Made by a program: the position numbers and the translations under genes. Shown piece by piece: positions 1-11,139 of a DNA stretch of 64,000 nt (its first letter is position 1; each line of letters opens with the position of its first letter). Under the pieces are notes generated by a model. That model did no database searches. It was not told the origin of the DNA and worked only from the letters and a program-made list of their open reading frames with translations. The stretch comes from Vigna angularis (taxonomy: Eukaryota > Streptophyta > Magnoliopsida > Fabales > Fabaceae), in assembly GCF_016808095.1 (NCBI RefSeq), contig NC_068976.1, positions 34,776,371 through 34,840,370 on the forward strand, written 5' to 3'.

Positions 1-1752
1 ATCAAGGAATATCATACCTAATCAAACTATCGAGATTTGGTCACATATATTGTTAATATATAAATATTTACACCAACAAATATATCTCAGAATATCTTTT
101 TACCACTTTAATTCAATAAACCTGAATGGACCTTTTTGGATCACCATATTATTTAACATATTTGTTAGTATGTACAATATCTATATTAAAGAAAAACAGT
201 TTTGGTTTGGAACATAAAAAAAAAACATCAAATATTATAGCATTCAAGATTTTGTTAAGGCAATTGCTTCCTTCACTCCATCAAATTTCTCCTTTCACCC
301 TATCAAAAGTTTCACGAAAATGTTTTCCATAAAAGAAGAGGGGGTGATTATTTATGGGAAAAGAAATTCTGAAATTATTTATTGTATTCCGAAAAATGAT
401 AGGGTGTAGGAAGGAATTTCCTTTTGTTAAGTATGGTTTAGGCTTAAAGAAACCAATCACTCTCGGAATAGAAATAAAGTCCAACTTGGTCACAAATTTT
501 TAAAGTTACGAGATTCCAATAGCCAACAAAACGAACAATGGAAAGAAGGAGAATAAAAGATCACAATAAAATTATTAGAAATTGCATTGTGCTGGTAGCC
601 TTATTACTCTTTCATAGTTTAATTACGGTCTTTATTTTTCTTAGTGGTTACATGAATATAGAAAAGATTCCATGATGCTTCAGTCAACTAGATCACAAAT
701 ATACTAAAGTGACTTCAAAGCAAGAACGGGTAGAGTTAAAAGAAATAAGTTACAACTAGACCTATAATCTCAGTTATCAGTACCATACATGCACATAAAA
801 AAGAGTGTACAAAACAAGGAATTCATCTACTGACTTCTTAAGTGTGACCATGTGCTTGAAAGGCCATAATATTTACCACAAAAAGGAAAAAAAATTAAAG
901 TAACAAAGAACCTTAAAGTAGACAAGATTTGTTTGGCTCCAACAGATTACACAATACAAGTACTCGATTCACCCAAAAATGAAATTTCATTCAAAGTTAA
1001 ATGTATAACTATTTTTAAACATCCTCTTAAACATAAACAAGTGAATGGAAATAACATAAATACATAATCAGTGAGCACAACGAATATACAACAAAATACC
1101 TAAACATTTTACCCACAATTTAAAAAAGGACCGCGATACTTTAAAAATGTTTTTTTTACAACTTTTTTATAATTGTCATATGTCAGTACATTATTGGAGG
1201 AGGTTAACATGATTTTTTTATATGAAAAAAGTAACGTGGGAAAGTGTAATCAGATTACACTTATGAATCCCAAAATACTCTTGTCTTTTTCATTCAGAAA
1301 AAGAGGGTTTATTCTCTCTCTACAATTCAAATTCTTCGTTCTCTATGCATTGTCGGTTCAAGGTGTGTCCTTTTTCTTCTCTGTTGAAGGTTTGACCTTT
1401 CTTTGTTGAAGGTGTCTCATTTTGTTGTTGAAGGTGTGTCATTTCTTTCTTTAAGGTCTCGTTTTTGTTTTTGTAAATGAAAGCTCTCTTTTGTTTGTTC
1501 AAGGTCTCACCTTTTTGGTTTGACTCCATAGATTGTATTGCGCGAAATGGAATTGTCCGGTAAAAGCAAGGTATATATCATATGGTCTTTGGTTTTCCTC
1601 TATCTCGTTTCGATTTTTGCCTTTTCCTTTATTGATAGAATTTCCTTTTATGGTTTTATACAATTGTAATTTTTGTTAAATTTCAATTCGTTGATGATGT
1701 CGGTGCATCAAGCAAAGAAATTTGTTACTCCTTTATGAAAGCATCAACTATT
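1..1752. other. AT-rich spacer without a recognisable gene
   Basis: No open frame longer than about 80 codons, and none with a recognisable motif. Between about 1350 and 1515 a phrase close to GTTGAAGGTGTGTC recurs several times with loose spacing, which looks like a decayed minisatellite. Confidence 0.6.
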
Positions 1753-3041
1753 TGATAACAGTTGAAAAACTGTTATTTTTACACTTAAATTCTATATTAA
1801 AAGCAACCTTTAAGACTTAGAAAATAGCTTGAAATCAAGTTTTTGCTTATGTTTTTGGAAATAACAGAGTTGGACAGGTTTTATGCTTGATTTCCTTGTT
1901 TTTGCAGGTTTTGAGATGAAATTGATGAAAGAAGTAAAGTGGGATAGAGATGGAATCAGAACAAAAAGTGCAAAAGAAGAGAAACCGCAAGTACCGCTCA
2001 ACACTAATTACTGCTGAGCGGCACTCTCGAGAACACGTTGGCACCGTTGAGGGGAAAAATGGCGCTGAGGGAAAGAAATGAACACGCGCTACTACCACTG
2101 AGCGCCACTTTTCTGGGCTTGGGCTTACTTTTCTGTATTTTTTAGAATATTATATAAGGTTATAGTTAACCTAGGTCAATCATCTTTGGCTGGGACGAAG
2201 CAAAACACACTTTTCACCTTGGGGGTAGAATTGAAGATGGTGACGGCTCTCATCTTCTCTTTCTCAGGTTTTTCTATCTCTTCCATTCTTTCATTCCATT
2301 GTTCATCTAGTTCTTCCATGACGATGGAGAACTAAACTTATTTTGTTGTTGGGGAATCAATGTAAATCCTTAGAAACTCTCTTGTATGGAATTTGTTCTT
2401 CAAGATCATTTTTATGATACATGCTTTCTTTCATTAATAGTTAGGGTTTTTCCTCTTTGCTCAAAGCATGCATTGTTTAACTCATTCGATGACATGGTTA
2501 TTGGTTTTGTCGATATGGACACATACAGGAAAATCTAGATCTGGGGAATCTCTCCCAACAATATATTACAAACCTAGACATAGGAGTATGATAGTTGGTT
2601 GCCTTTAAGCTTTTGTTCACTATAATGCATGATTAATTGCTAGGGAGACAAGACATTATAAACTAATGATTATGATTAGGCTTTCATCAGTGAGACATCG
2701 GGTTTAAAGTAATTTAGAAAGTGACATTAATATTAATGAAAAAAATGATGAATTCATAAATACAAGAGAGTGGAAAGGATGAAATTGGTAAACCCCAACA
2801 ACATATTCATCCATACATTTCAATTCACGTGTTTTGTTTCTTCTTGCCCATTGATCTTCACATGCATACATATTTACTTTTCAGTCTTTTGCATTTGAAA
2901 CTTACAACAATTTGTTCACAAGTCTTAATTAATTAATAAATCACATAATTGTCTAGGCTGTGAGTCCTTTGGGAGAACGATACTTGTTCTTACAAGGATT
3001 ATTACTTGATACGATTCGGTTACACTTGCCGAAGGTTAACA
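1753..3041 (+). mobile_element. 5' LTR of gypsy element A (Athila/Calypso-like)
   Basis: Starts TGATAACAG and ends GTTAACA. The same sequence recurs in reverse orientation at 32135-33377 (copy B) and 57178-58446 (copy C), which fixes both ends. It is followed directly by a degenerate primer-binding site and a gag reading frame, so it is a 5' LTR. No target duplication can be tested because the 3' LTR is missing. A GC-rich palindrome cluster and TATA box lie near 2000-2160. Length 1289 bp, against 1243 and 1269 bp for B and C. Confidence 0.85.
1998..2158 (+). promoter_or_regulatory. U3 palindrome cluster and TATA box of LTR A
   Basis: Several variants of a GC-rich near-palindrome (CCGCTGAGCGG / GCTCAGCGG) lie between about 1998 and 2106 in otherwise AT-rich DNA, followed by TATATAAGG at 2151-2159. 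Copies B (about 33018-33135) and C (about 58093-58220) carry the same cluster in the same position relative to their TATA box. The layout suggests an upstream regulatory array plus core promoter; this function is inferred. Confidence 0.6.
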
Positions 3042-3047
3042 AGTTTT

Positions 3048-3065
3048 TGACTCTGTTTTCGGGGA
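3048..3065 (+). other. Degenerate primer-binding site of element A
   Basis: Lies 6 bp after the LTR end. The 3' half (TTTTCGGGGA) resembles the tRNA-Asp-type PBS used by Athila-like elements and the clearer PBS at 25324-25341, but the 5' half has diverged. Confidence 0.5.
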
Positions 3066-3092
3066 TTGAAAATTTGTTCATCAACTGAAAAT

Positions 3093-4137
3093 ATGGCAGA
3101 TGAGAATAATGGTAGACAGACTCTTGCAGATTACACCACTGTGGTTGGCCCTCAACATTTTAATAGCATAGCAAGACCGAGGGTCAATGCTGCAAACATG
3201 GAGGTGAAACCGGCGTTGATTCAATTGGTGAAAAGAAATCAGTTTAATGGGCTATCACATGAAAGTCCATATGAACATCTCACCACTTTTAATGAAATTT
3301 GTAACACCGTGAAGATAAATGGAGTGCCGGATGAAGCAATCAAGCTTAGCTTGTTTCCTTTCTCATTGGGAGGCAATGCTAAGTTATGGTTAAATTCTTT
3401 TCCAGAAGGTAGTTTTACAGAATGGGAAGCTGTGGTTGCAAGGTTTTTGAACAAATACTTCCCATAATCTAAAGTCAACAAAGGGAAGCAAGAGATCTCT
3501 TCTTTCAGACAAGGCATGGAGGAAACATTAGGCCAAGCATGGGATCGGTATAAAAGTTTGTTGAGAAAGACTCTCACACATGGTTTTGATGAAGCAGCAG
3601 TAGTTCTATTTTTCCTTGGAGGTCTTGGTTCACAAACCAAGTTGATGTTAGATGCCTCAGCTAGAGGTAATATTAAATGTAAGACTCTAGAGGAAGCAAC
3701 AGAATTGATAGAGAACATGGCTGATAATGACAATGAAATGCATAATGAAAGAGGAGCTCCTATTCAACAGAAAGGGGTTACAAACAAATGATGCCTTGCT
3801 GGCTCAAAATAAGATTATAACTCAACAGTTGGAGAATCTAACAAAGACACTTGCTTAATTTCTAAAGGAATTAAAAACTGTTGCTCAAGTTCAACAACAG
3901 ATGTGTGAACTATGTGGTGGTGACCATATCAATGGTCAATACGCTTTTCCAGTAGAAGTCTTGGAAGATGTAAATTTCATGGCTAATCAATTTCCATACC
4001 GCCAAGGTAATTACAACCAAGGATGGAAACCTCACCCAAGCATGGGTCAAGGTCAAGGACAAACTGGACAATCAGGCCAATTTAACAGACCACAGCAGCA
4101 ACCATCATTATGGCAACAGAAAAAACCAACACGTTAA
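3093..4137 (+). pseudogene. Broken gag of gypsy element A
   Basis: The frame opens 27 bp after the PBS at the first Met followed by an acidic stretch. Capsid-like sequence follows (retrotransposon gag motif with LWLNSFPEGS near 3385-3415), then a glutamine-rich C-terminal part. Homologous gag lies on the minus strand at 63605-64000. Breaks seen: a TAA at about 3466, a frameshift near 3780 and another TAA near 3857. In the CX2CX3HX4C zinc knuckle at 3904-3942 the last Cys is Tyr. The element is truncated soon after 4137; no protease or reverse transcriptase follows. It cannot encode a working capsid protein. Confidence 0.85.
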
Positions 4138-4924
4138 AAACAACCTTATAAAGGAATGACGACGAAAGTGTTACAAGAGTAGAGCTTATAGAACCTCGTA
4201 CATTGGATATCGTCCGAAACATGAGTGAATTTTGTATTTAGTTATTATTGGCAGTAGGAGATCAATGTAGATAGATGTAAATGTAAATGTAAATGTATTG
4301 TAATAAATATTTTGAATGTTAATAAAAATGTCGGTTATTCCCTTTGTGACTGTCATTTTCATTTGAATTGTTGTTGGTCCGAAACATCAGTTTTGATTTT
4401 ATGAACAATTTTTATTCCATTTCAATGTCCTTCATAACTGAAATTTGACATGTCCATTGTGGATGAAAGTCCATTTTTAGGCAAGACATGCCTTGGTAAT
4501 CGATTAGATCATCCCTATAATCGATTACCAGGGTCTAAATGGCTTTTTATATAGAAAGTTGGTGCTCAGTACCCAGCTATGAGAGTCTCACTCCCTAGGG
4601 TAGCTTGTTTGACATTAAGGGGGATTTTTTGAATATTTTGCAATGGGTAACACATCTTAGTAATGGTTGATGGTGGGAAGTGCTTATAATCGATTACTAG
4701 GGCAGAAAATGGCCAGAAATGCTTATGGAGCTCATCTAACTTACATGAAAGCACCCAAATTACATTTTTTCTCAACAACTCAATGACCTAACATGTTCGT
4801 TGGTGCACTAATCACCATTCATGACCATTGAACTCAGTCACCCATATAAAATAACAAACATGAAACAATAACTTGAAATTAAACTCATTTAGGAATCTTA
4901 AAAAACATTTATTTTGGAAAATTA
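4138..4924. repeat. Repeat-derived spacer with AATCGATTA motifs
   Basis: No gene. TAATCGATTA-type motifs occur at about 4498, 4520 and 4685, the same core found in the copia LTRs at 15642 and 26716, so part of 4480-4790 may be a relic of a related copia LTR. A TAAATG/AAATGT-rich tract lies at 4270-4300. Confidence 0.35.
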
Positions 4925-5215
4925 CACTAGTACAGTAAAGGGAAACGACATCGGTTATTTTTGCCTATCTGTAGCGATTCTACAACCGAGATATATACAG
5001 GCGAGGAAAAAAGTAGTAGGCTTTTTGCCTCATTCTAAATCGATTGAAAAAGATATATGCTTTTGCCTCGATTCAAATGCAACCAAGACAGTAGAGGGTG
5101 TTCCTTTAATATTTTTATTTTTCGCCATACTTTTGGCCTCGGTTGTTGGTGAACCGAGGTAGTAGAGGGGGGTTTTATGCCTCGATTTAGAGTTGAACCG
5201 AGGCAATAGAGGGTT
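4925..5215. mobile_element. One end of a CACTA-type DNA transposon
   Basis: Begins CACTAGTACAG, the terminal pentamer typical of CACTA (En/Spm) elements. It continues with subterminal repeats in both orientations built on CCTCGGTT / AACCGAGG (around 5050-5205). No matching inverted end was found downstream, so this is a truncated or rearranged element. No transposase coding is visible. Confidence 0.5.
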
Positions 5216-6480
5216 TTGTTTTTTTATCAATGGGTCATATGAGTTCTTTGATGCTTTGCATGGCCACAAGTTCCGAGAGATTACAAGCTTTGCACCTTGG
5301 ATTGTAGACTTTGGTATTGAAATTAATTTGATAGGGTCTTTTAGTTGGAGCAAACCCGCAATTGACGACAAAAAAACTACTTAGTCATAATACAAACATG
5401 ATCATTGAACTCAAAAGAAAATTGCAGTGAAAGGAAATTAAACTAAAAAACATATAATCATAGTAAACTTAATGCAAACCAAACTTAACATTATTTCTTC
5501 CTAATTGGTGAATTTAAAGAAGAAATCATGCTTCAAGAAAAGTCAATTCCTCCAAGAAGAAGGAAAGTAAAGACATGAATCGATTAACCAAAAACAAAAG
5601 AACCGAGCAAGATCAAGAATTTAAAGGCACATCAGAATCAAAAAAATATTGGGCAAAAATATTAAAGCAAAAAAAAATCTAAAATTGGAACTATTAAAAA
5701 TCCAGAAAGATCAATGGAACCCAGAAAACACATAGAAAATAACAAGAATCTGGAAATTTGAATAGAAGAACAAAACAAAAAAATTTAAAATGTGCATTCC
5801 ATTAAAGTCTAAAATAAAATCCGTAGAAGTATAACATTTCACTCTTTGACTAAAAATATGTCATGCTCCAACTCTCTCACTGTGTCAAGTTTTCTTTGCT
5901 TAGAGTGTAATATTAGAAACCATTAAGCACACAAAAGTTTCAAACATAGTCAAAACTTTAAGAGTAATATTGAAGGTACCCTTAACTTTATTGAATGCTT
6001 TGTACAGTAGAAGATGTAGAATCAATCTCATTCGCTTATATTTTAATGTATAAAGTGGAACTTTAGGGAAAGTAGGGAAAATATTGGTAGAGAATAGAAT
6101 TGAAATTTATGATGCAGACTTCTCACTATCAGAGGCTTTATTATTGAAAAATAAACAAGACACGAATAGCTTTATGCCCACATAATTAGCAAATATGATT
6201 GGGTAAGATATGCAATAGAGGGGTTTAAGACCTACTTAAACTGACAATAAAGATTCCTAGGCATATTAACCCTGCCACAACAGTAGATATTATTGCAATC
6301 ATGTTCATTTTACCTCCATTTGTATGCTTGTACCATCAAACTACACCACAACTACTATTCAGATAACTTATATATCCAAATCAAATTGTTTTTCACTACT
6401 AAGAAAGATTACACAAGAATCTAGAACCAGAAACAAAGACCACTAAATCTTTTAGTAACTTTTCATTAATTCAGACACTC
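5216..6480. other. AT-rich spacer, no gene seen
   Basis: Only short open frames of low complexity; nothing recognisable on either strand. Confidence 0.5.
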
Positions 6481-6516
6481 TAGCACGACACTCTAACCAA
6501 CTGAGCTAATATACCA
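6481..6516 (-). pseudogene. 5'-half tRNA-Ile-like relic
   Basis: The minus strand reads ATTAGCTCAGTTGGTTAGAG followed by a TGTCGTGCTA stretch, matching the D-arm (A box) and 5' anticodon stem of nuclear tRNA-Ile(AAU). The anticodon loop, T-arm and acceptor 3' side are absent, so it is not a working tRNA. It could be a gene fragment or the head of a tRNA-derived SINE. Confidence 0.5.
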
Positions 6517-6703
6517 TATTGATATTTGGAAGCAATATATAATATAAGATATCCATATATGTTCAAATTGTAATTTTATAATAACTTTTCAATAATGCAC
6601 TTCTTTCTAACATGCACTTCTTTAGAAAATGAACTCATCTAATAAATGACTATTACCTTAATAAAGTTTCATAATATATTATTTTAGTAAGCATACTATT
6701 ATT

Positions 6704-6705
<2 letters not shown>

Positions 6706-6759
<54 letters not shown>
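6706..6759. repeat. (AT)27 microsatellite
   Basis: An uninterrupted alternating AT run of about 54 bp. Confidence 0.95.
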
Positions 6760-6762
<3 letters not shown>

Positions 6763-6774
6763 TAACCTTAATAA

Positions 6775-7030
6775 AAAACGCTCGTGTTCTACCTGCTTGG
6801 GAACGCTCGTGTCCTAACTGCTTGGTCTTGGTTATGAAGTCTACCGTTCGGTGCTTACCGCTCGGTCTTGTTAGTTACGTTCGGCCATGAACAATGTTAT
6901 GTCTTTAGCTGTGTTTAGCCTTCATCTGATTGTAGCCGTTCGGTCTTCATCTGCGTTCGGCTGTTGATTGATAGCGATCGTTCGGTCTTCATCTACTTAT
7001 CTGACGTTCGGTTTGAATCTTACTCTTTTT
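6775..7030. repeat. CGTTCGG-rich repeat tract
   Basis: CGTTCGGTCTTC and related phrases (CGCTCGTG, CCGTTCGG, GCGTTCGG) recur about ten times at irregular spacing. The tract is richer in CpG than its surroundings. It looks like part of a decayed LTR; no ends were identified. Confidence 0.45.
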
Positions 7031-7733
7031 CTTTTTCTTTACTGATCATTATGCAAATATGCTTTTAAACTTGATCCAGCAAGAGTCTTCATATTCTTCA
7101 CTTTGTAGCATCATCAAAATTATTAACTTCAAAACACCAATGCTCCTCATTGGTAACAATAATATGCTCTTCATTGGTAACAATTACTAGTGGAAAAATG
7201 ACATTTTATAACGTACAAAAATGACTTTTTATAACGTTATAATATGTTGAACATATTACATCGTAGTTTCTGAAGTCCGTCATAATATGCGCAGTTTATT
7301 ATGACAAATTTTCATTTATGCGTTATAAAAGGTGGGAGGTATAATGATGTAGAAGTTTTTTTACGTTATAATATATGATCTATTATTACGTATATATTTT
7401 TGTACGTTATAATATGTGAACTTATCATAACGATTGTTTAGTACGTTATAATATGTTTTTTTTTTTAAAAAAATTGATTATTGCATTTGACATCCAAGAA
7501 AATTATAATAATATCCTGTATTATCATCTCATTCAATCAATTTATAATCAATATAACTTCAAATAAACGAATTTAATGATACTAACAAAATAGAATTCAT
7601 TTCAAACATTAAATCTTCTAATAATTTAATACCATTTATACATGAAACTATGTATTAAATCCAAATATTACATTAATATACATACACTATTGAATTGTGC
7701 CAAATTTCTACTAACACTTAAAATAAAAGAAGC

Positions 7734-7793
7734 TCAGTTCCTTCCAATGTCTTCCATGTCTGCAGCTCCCATGGGAGATGAATCATTAAAGAT
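7734..7793 (-). pseudogene. Possible captured terminal exon
   Basis: On the minus strand a splice-acceptor-like TTTTATTTGTAG is followed by 19 codons and a stop, encoding a short acidic tail (contains SSPMGAADMEDIG). This looks like the last exon of a gene, but I do not recognise which. It lies inside the CACTA-like element, downstream (minus strand) of the VIN3-like fragment. Confidence 0.25.
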
Positions 7794-8993
7794 CTACAAA
7801 TAAAATAATAGAATTAAAATTGTAATGAAACACATTATGAAAATACATTTAAACTAGCAACTGATACAACATCTTGTAATATGAAGAGTCTCTTACTTGA
7901 AATTTGAAATAGGAACACAACAAAAAAAGGTCAACAACCAGCCACCTGCAAAACAAATGTAAAATTAATTGATATAAATAGTAAAATTATGAGAGTAATT
8001 TCCCATTTTTTTTCCAATAAATAAACTATTTGTTAGTTCACATTAATTCAACTTTATTCTTCATGCCATCCTTGCAAATCTTATTATACATAATGCTCAT
8101 GTGTTTACTTTTATCATCATAATCAACTATTTTACTTGAGTGGTATGAATTCTAAATTTGAAATATACGTCTATGAATCGGGGATGAATAGGTCAATATG
8201 TAATCAAGAATCAAAATATCACAATGAAGATATAAAAATGAATTACAAGAATTAAAATACATGTTACATGACAAACCAGACGTTTAAGGCATAGAGAGAG
8301 GAAAGGCCACTAATATATGTTACAAGGTAGTGAAGATCGCCCACTGCACGATAGAATCTTGTTCATAATTAATTAGCTTCTCATTTCCAATAATAAGACA
8401 AGATTCAAACATCTGGTGGACATGTATATCTAACTTGAGAGAGAAAAACGAAAAAAAGTGCTTAAGATTATTTCATCTTTTAGCTAATTCATTCATTTAT
8501 AGGAACCCTTTGCATCAAAGATATATACAAAAAAAATTAATGATCAGCCTACACATAGGCCAGATAGGTAATATAATACAATGCATAATCTAACCTATTA
8601 AACTAGGTTAAAACAATTTTGTCAGACATAAAAGTAACTGGATATTTTCCTTGTAATAAGGACTGAGAAAATTAAAACACAGTTCCAAAAAATAATCAGA
8701 ATTTTTTCAGATTTCTCTTTAAGAAAGAACTTAGCAAATAGAAATGTGTTACACACTTCTCAAAAGAACAAACAGATTATTCAACCATATATCATAAAAA
8801 CTAATTAAAACAAAAGTGTAACAATATCTTTGCAAATAGAGATAAAAAATAGAATCCCAAGTAACAGAAAAGGAAATAAATGTATATAGGAGGAAAAACC
8901 CATTGAAGGTAAAATTCATCATAGCTATTTTCAAAATAACCATTCTATACATACCCTCAACGTCAAGGCCAGAGGAGAATAAGTAGAATCAAA

Positions 8994-9180
8994 CTACTGT
9001 TGAATAGCAGCTGTGTGCTTCACAAGTCCATTTTGAAAAGCCTTGCAAAAGTACTCAGTTGAAGGGTGCAGGTTTTCTAACTTGAATCTTTTCTCAGGCC
9101 TCAAGACGATGAAGGTGGGTTGTTCAGGGTAGTCTGTAGTTGATGCTCTATGCCAAAGCCTGCAGCCTAGCAATTGAACA
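8994..9180 (-). pseudogene. Captured fragment of a VIN3-like (VEL) gene, fibronectin III region
   Basis: The minus-strand translation contains LGCRLWHR, then DYPEQPTFIVLRPEKRF and ENLHPSTEYFCK, which I recognise as the fibronectin type III region of plant VERNALIZATION5/VIN3-like proteins. Those proteins work with Polycomb PRC2 at vernalization-type targets. Only this short segment is present: the PHD finger and the C-terminal VEL domain are missing, and the reading frame runs into unrelated sequence (AFQNGLVKH) and a stop. A possible splice acceptor (TTGCTAG) sits at its 5' edge. It lies 75 bp downstream of an LRR-receptor fragment in the same transposon. A functional product is unlikely; a chimeric transcript or small RNA is possible. 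Confidence 0.6.
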
Positions 9181-9265
9181 AAAATGAGCATTTTAGCAGT
9201 AAAAAAATTGATTTGGGAATAACAATTGAAGAACTAAAATTGGCACACAGATTTCTGAAAACATT

Positions 9266-9520
9266 TCAGTTCAAGAACCTCAGGTAAGCAAGTCTCCAAG
9301 GTTTCCAAATTAGAATCGGTCCTAATAAGGCCCAAAATCCTACAAAGAATCCTATACCCATGCTTATGTACAATGCTTCATAGAAATCAGAGTCATCTCC
9401 ATCCTTTTCTGTTCCTACTTCTGCCTTTGCTGTTGAATAGTCTCCAGGACAACTTTTGTTGAGTTGTTCACCACAAAGATCAATATTTCCTTCAAAACTA
9501 GAGGCTTCAAAGGTCTCCAA
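9266..9520 (-). pseudogene. Captured C-terminus of an LRR receptor-like protein (RLP)
   Basis: The translation shows the signature end of plant Cf-type receptor-like proteins: SSFEGNIDLCGEQLNKSC (the cap after the last leucine-rich repeat), an acidic juxtamembrane stretch, one membrane segment (ISMGIGFFVGFWALLGPIL, about residues 53-71) and a short basic tail WRLAYLRFLN. Family members carry 20-30 LRRs upstream; none is seen here. It lies inside the CACTA-like element on the same strand as the VIN3-like fragment, so I take it as a captured piece and not a resident gene. Confidence 0.7.
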
Positions 9521-9934
9521 TAAAAACCAACCTAATTAGGCAGGACAAAACCAAAATTGAAAGAATCAAAGGTTACTCCTCCACTCTTTTAATAGACACC
9601 AAAGCAACAGATTCATGTATCCAAAGAAGTGGTTACCTCCACTCATGATTTTGTACAATAAACAAAGAACACGATATATGTCTTCCTAACCTACTACTTA
9701 CCAAGGTTCTACTCCACACAACTAAAATATTGGAGGTCTTTAAGTTTCTGGTTTCTTCGAAAGATCATCAGAGGCAAAATATCATCACAGGCTAACATGT
9801 TCAGTTCCTCAACAAATCAAAAAAATTGAAAAGCGTCCCAACACAGAATAGCAAACCCTAAACCCCACAATTTCTTCCAACATCAACCCTAAAACCCCAA
9901 ATTTCAATGCCCACTGAAAAATATTCAAACTTTC

Positions 9935-10162
9935 TCAAATGAGAACGCCACACACAGCAATCGGAACCAAAAATTGAAGGGACCACGTTACCTGCAGCAC
10001 TCCAAAACGCACCTCACACAGAAAAATAGGAATCGCGATAATCACCAAGATGGAACCGGTACTAAGGTTTTGACCTACACAAGGATGCCAAAATCGCAAT
10101 CCTAAAACAACAACGACGATACCTGTTAAACCAAAAACCAGTAGGACCAAAGACAAACCCAT
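9935..10162 (-). CDS. Hydrophobic 75-aa open frame of unknown origin
   Basis: Two or three predicted membrane stretches (residues about 3-22, 35-50 and 60-75) and no family I recognise. It sits near the right end of the CACTA-like element, upstream of the RLP fragment on the minus strand. It may be a third captured piece or chance. Confidence 0.2.
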   Translation of the reverse strand: MGLSLVLLVFGLTGIVVVVLGLRFWHPCVGQNLSTGSILVIIAIPIFLCEVRFGVLQVTWSLQFLVPIAVCGVLI

Positions 10163-10408
10163 AAAGGGAAATCAATCAACGAAAAAATGCAAAACAGTGC
10201 ACAATCATATCTTCGTACTACTTCAATGCGAGTGAAAGCCAACCACAATAATGCCCCCTTCCTGCCCTAATTTTAAAGACGGAGAAATGCGAGTGAGGAG
10301 TGCCGAGAAATGCGAGTGAGAGGGATGAGACGAACGGAAGAGAAGAATGAGAGTGAGAGGCAAAGTAAAATGAAATCTAGGGAGAGGGAAATGTGAAAAA
10401 TAAGTGAG

Positions 10409-10690
10409 ATATTATATCTGATTTTTAAAACTATGTTATAATAAGTCAATAATAGGTTTTGCATTTATTTACAAGTTTGCCACCGTATTTTATATTATAA
10501 CTGATTTTTAAAACTACGTTATAATATGTCTTAAACTTATTTACAAGTTTGCCACCGCATTTTATATTATAACTGATTTTCAAAACTACGTTATAATATG
10601 TCTTAAATTTATTTACAAGTTTGTTATCGCGTTTCATATTATAACTGATTTACAAAACTACGTTATAATATGTCCTATTATAATGGATAA
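10409..10690. repeat. 72-bp tandem subterminal repeat of the CACTA-like element
   Basis: About 3.6 copies of a unit containing ATTATAACTGATTT, ACTACGTTATAATATGTC and TTTACAAGTTTG, with starts near 10497, 10569 and 10641. The period is a multiple of three, so a repetitive minus-strand open frame appears by chance. Confidence 0.8.
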
Positions 10691-11139
10691 TTTTTATCCA
10701 TCATAATAGGTTCGTTATAGAAAGGTCTTTTTCTACTAGTAATAATATGCTCTTCACATAACTAATTTACATGTCATTATAGTCATCATCAACCATAAAA
10801 AAACTAGTTAAGTTCAAAATCAAATACAATAAATATAACTTTTTATAAAAAAAAAATCAACTTGTTTTTTTTAAGAAATAAATTTTAAGTCTAAGTTAAC
10901 TCCATAAAACTAACTAAATGTTAAATTGGTGGTCTGATAGTCTGATAGCCGGTTTGATAGTATGTGCAGTAATATGTCCAATAAATAACAAATTTTGAAT
11001 TCTAACAAAACTCTTATATAATGTTAAGAAGTAGAGTTTAGCCTAATTCAATCTTACAAAACTAATTTGTAAAGTAAGATTTACACTTACTTTATTTTAA
11101 ATTAACCTTATTTATATTAAATTAACCTTATTTATAGTC

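Larger units (their letters stand above)
7186..10740. mobile_element. Non-autonomous CACTA-like element carrying gene fragments
   Basis: The ends are inverted: ACTAGTGGAAAAATGAC on the left and, reading in from the right, ACTAGTAGAAAAAGACC. AAT flanks both sides, fitting a 3-bp target duplication, and the sequence after the right end (ATATGCTCTTCA) also precedes the left end. Subterminal regions hold many copies of ACGTTATAATATG in both orientations. No transposase is visible. The interior holds pieces of at least two unrelated plant genes, both on the minus strand, so it resembles a Pack-type element. The outermost base of the CACTA pentamer is altered, so the exact limits are uncertain by a base or two. 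Confidence 0.65.

Noticed and set aside
10446..10637. Repetitive 63-codon minus-strand frame
   Set aside because: Product of the 72-bp repeat in the CACTA-like element, whose period is divisible by three.
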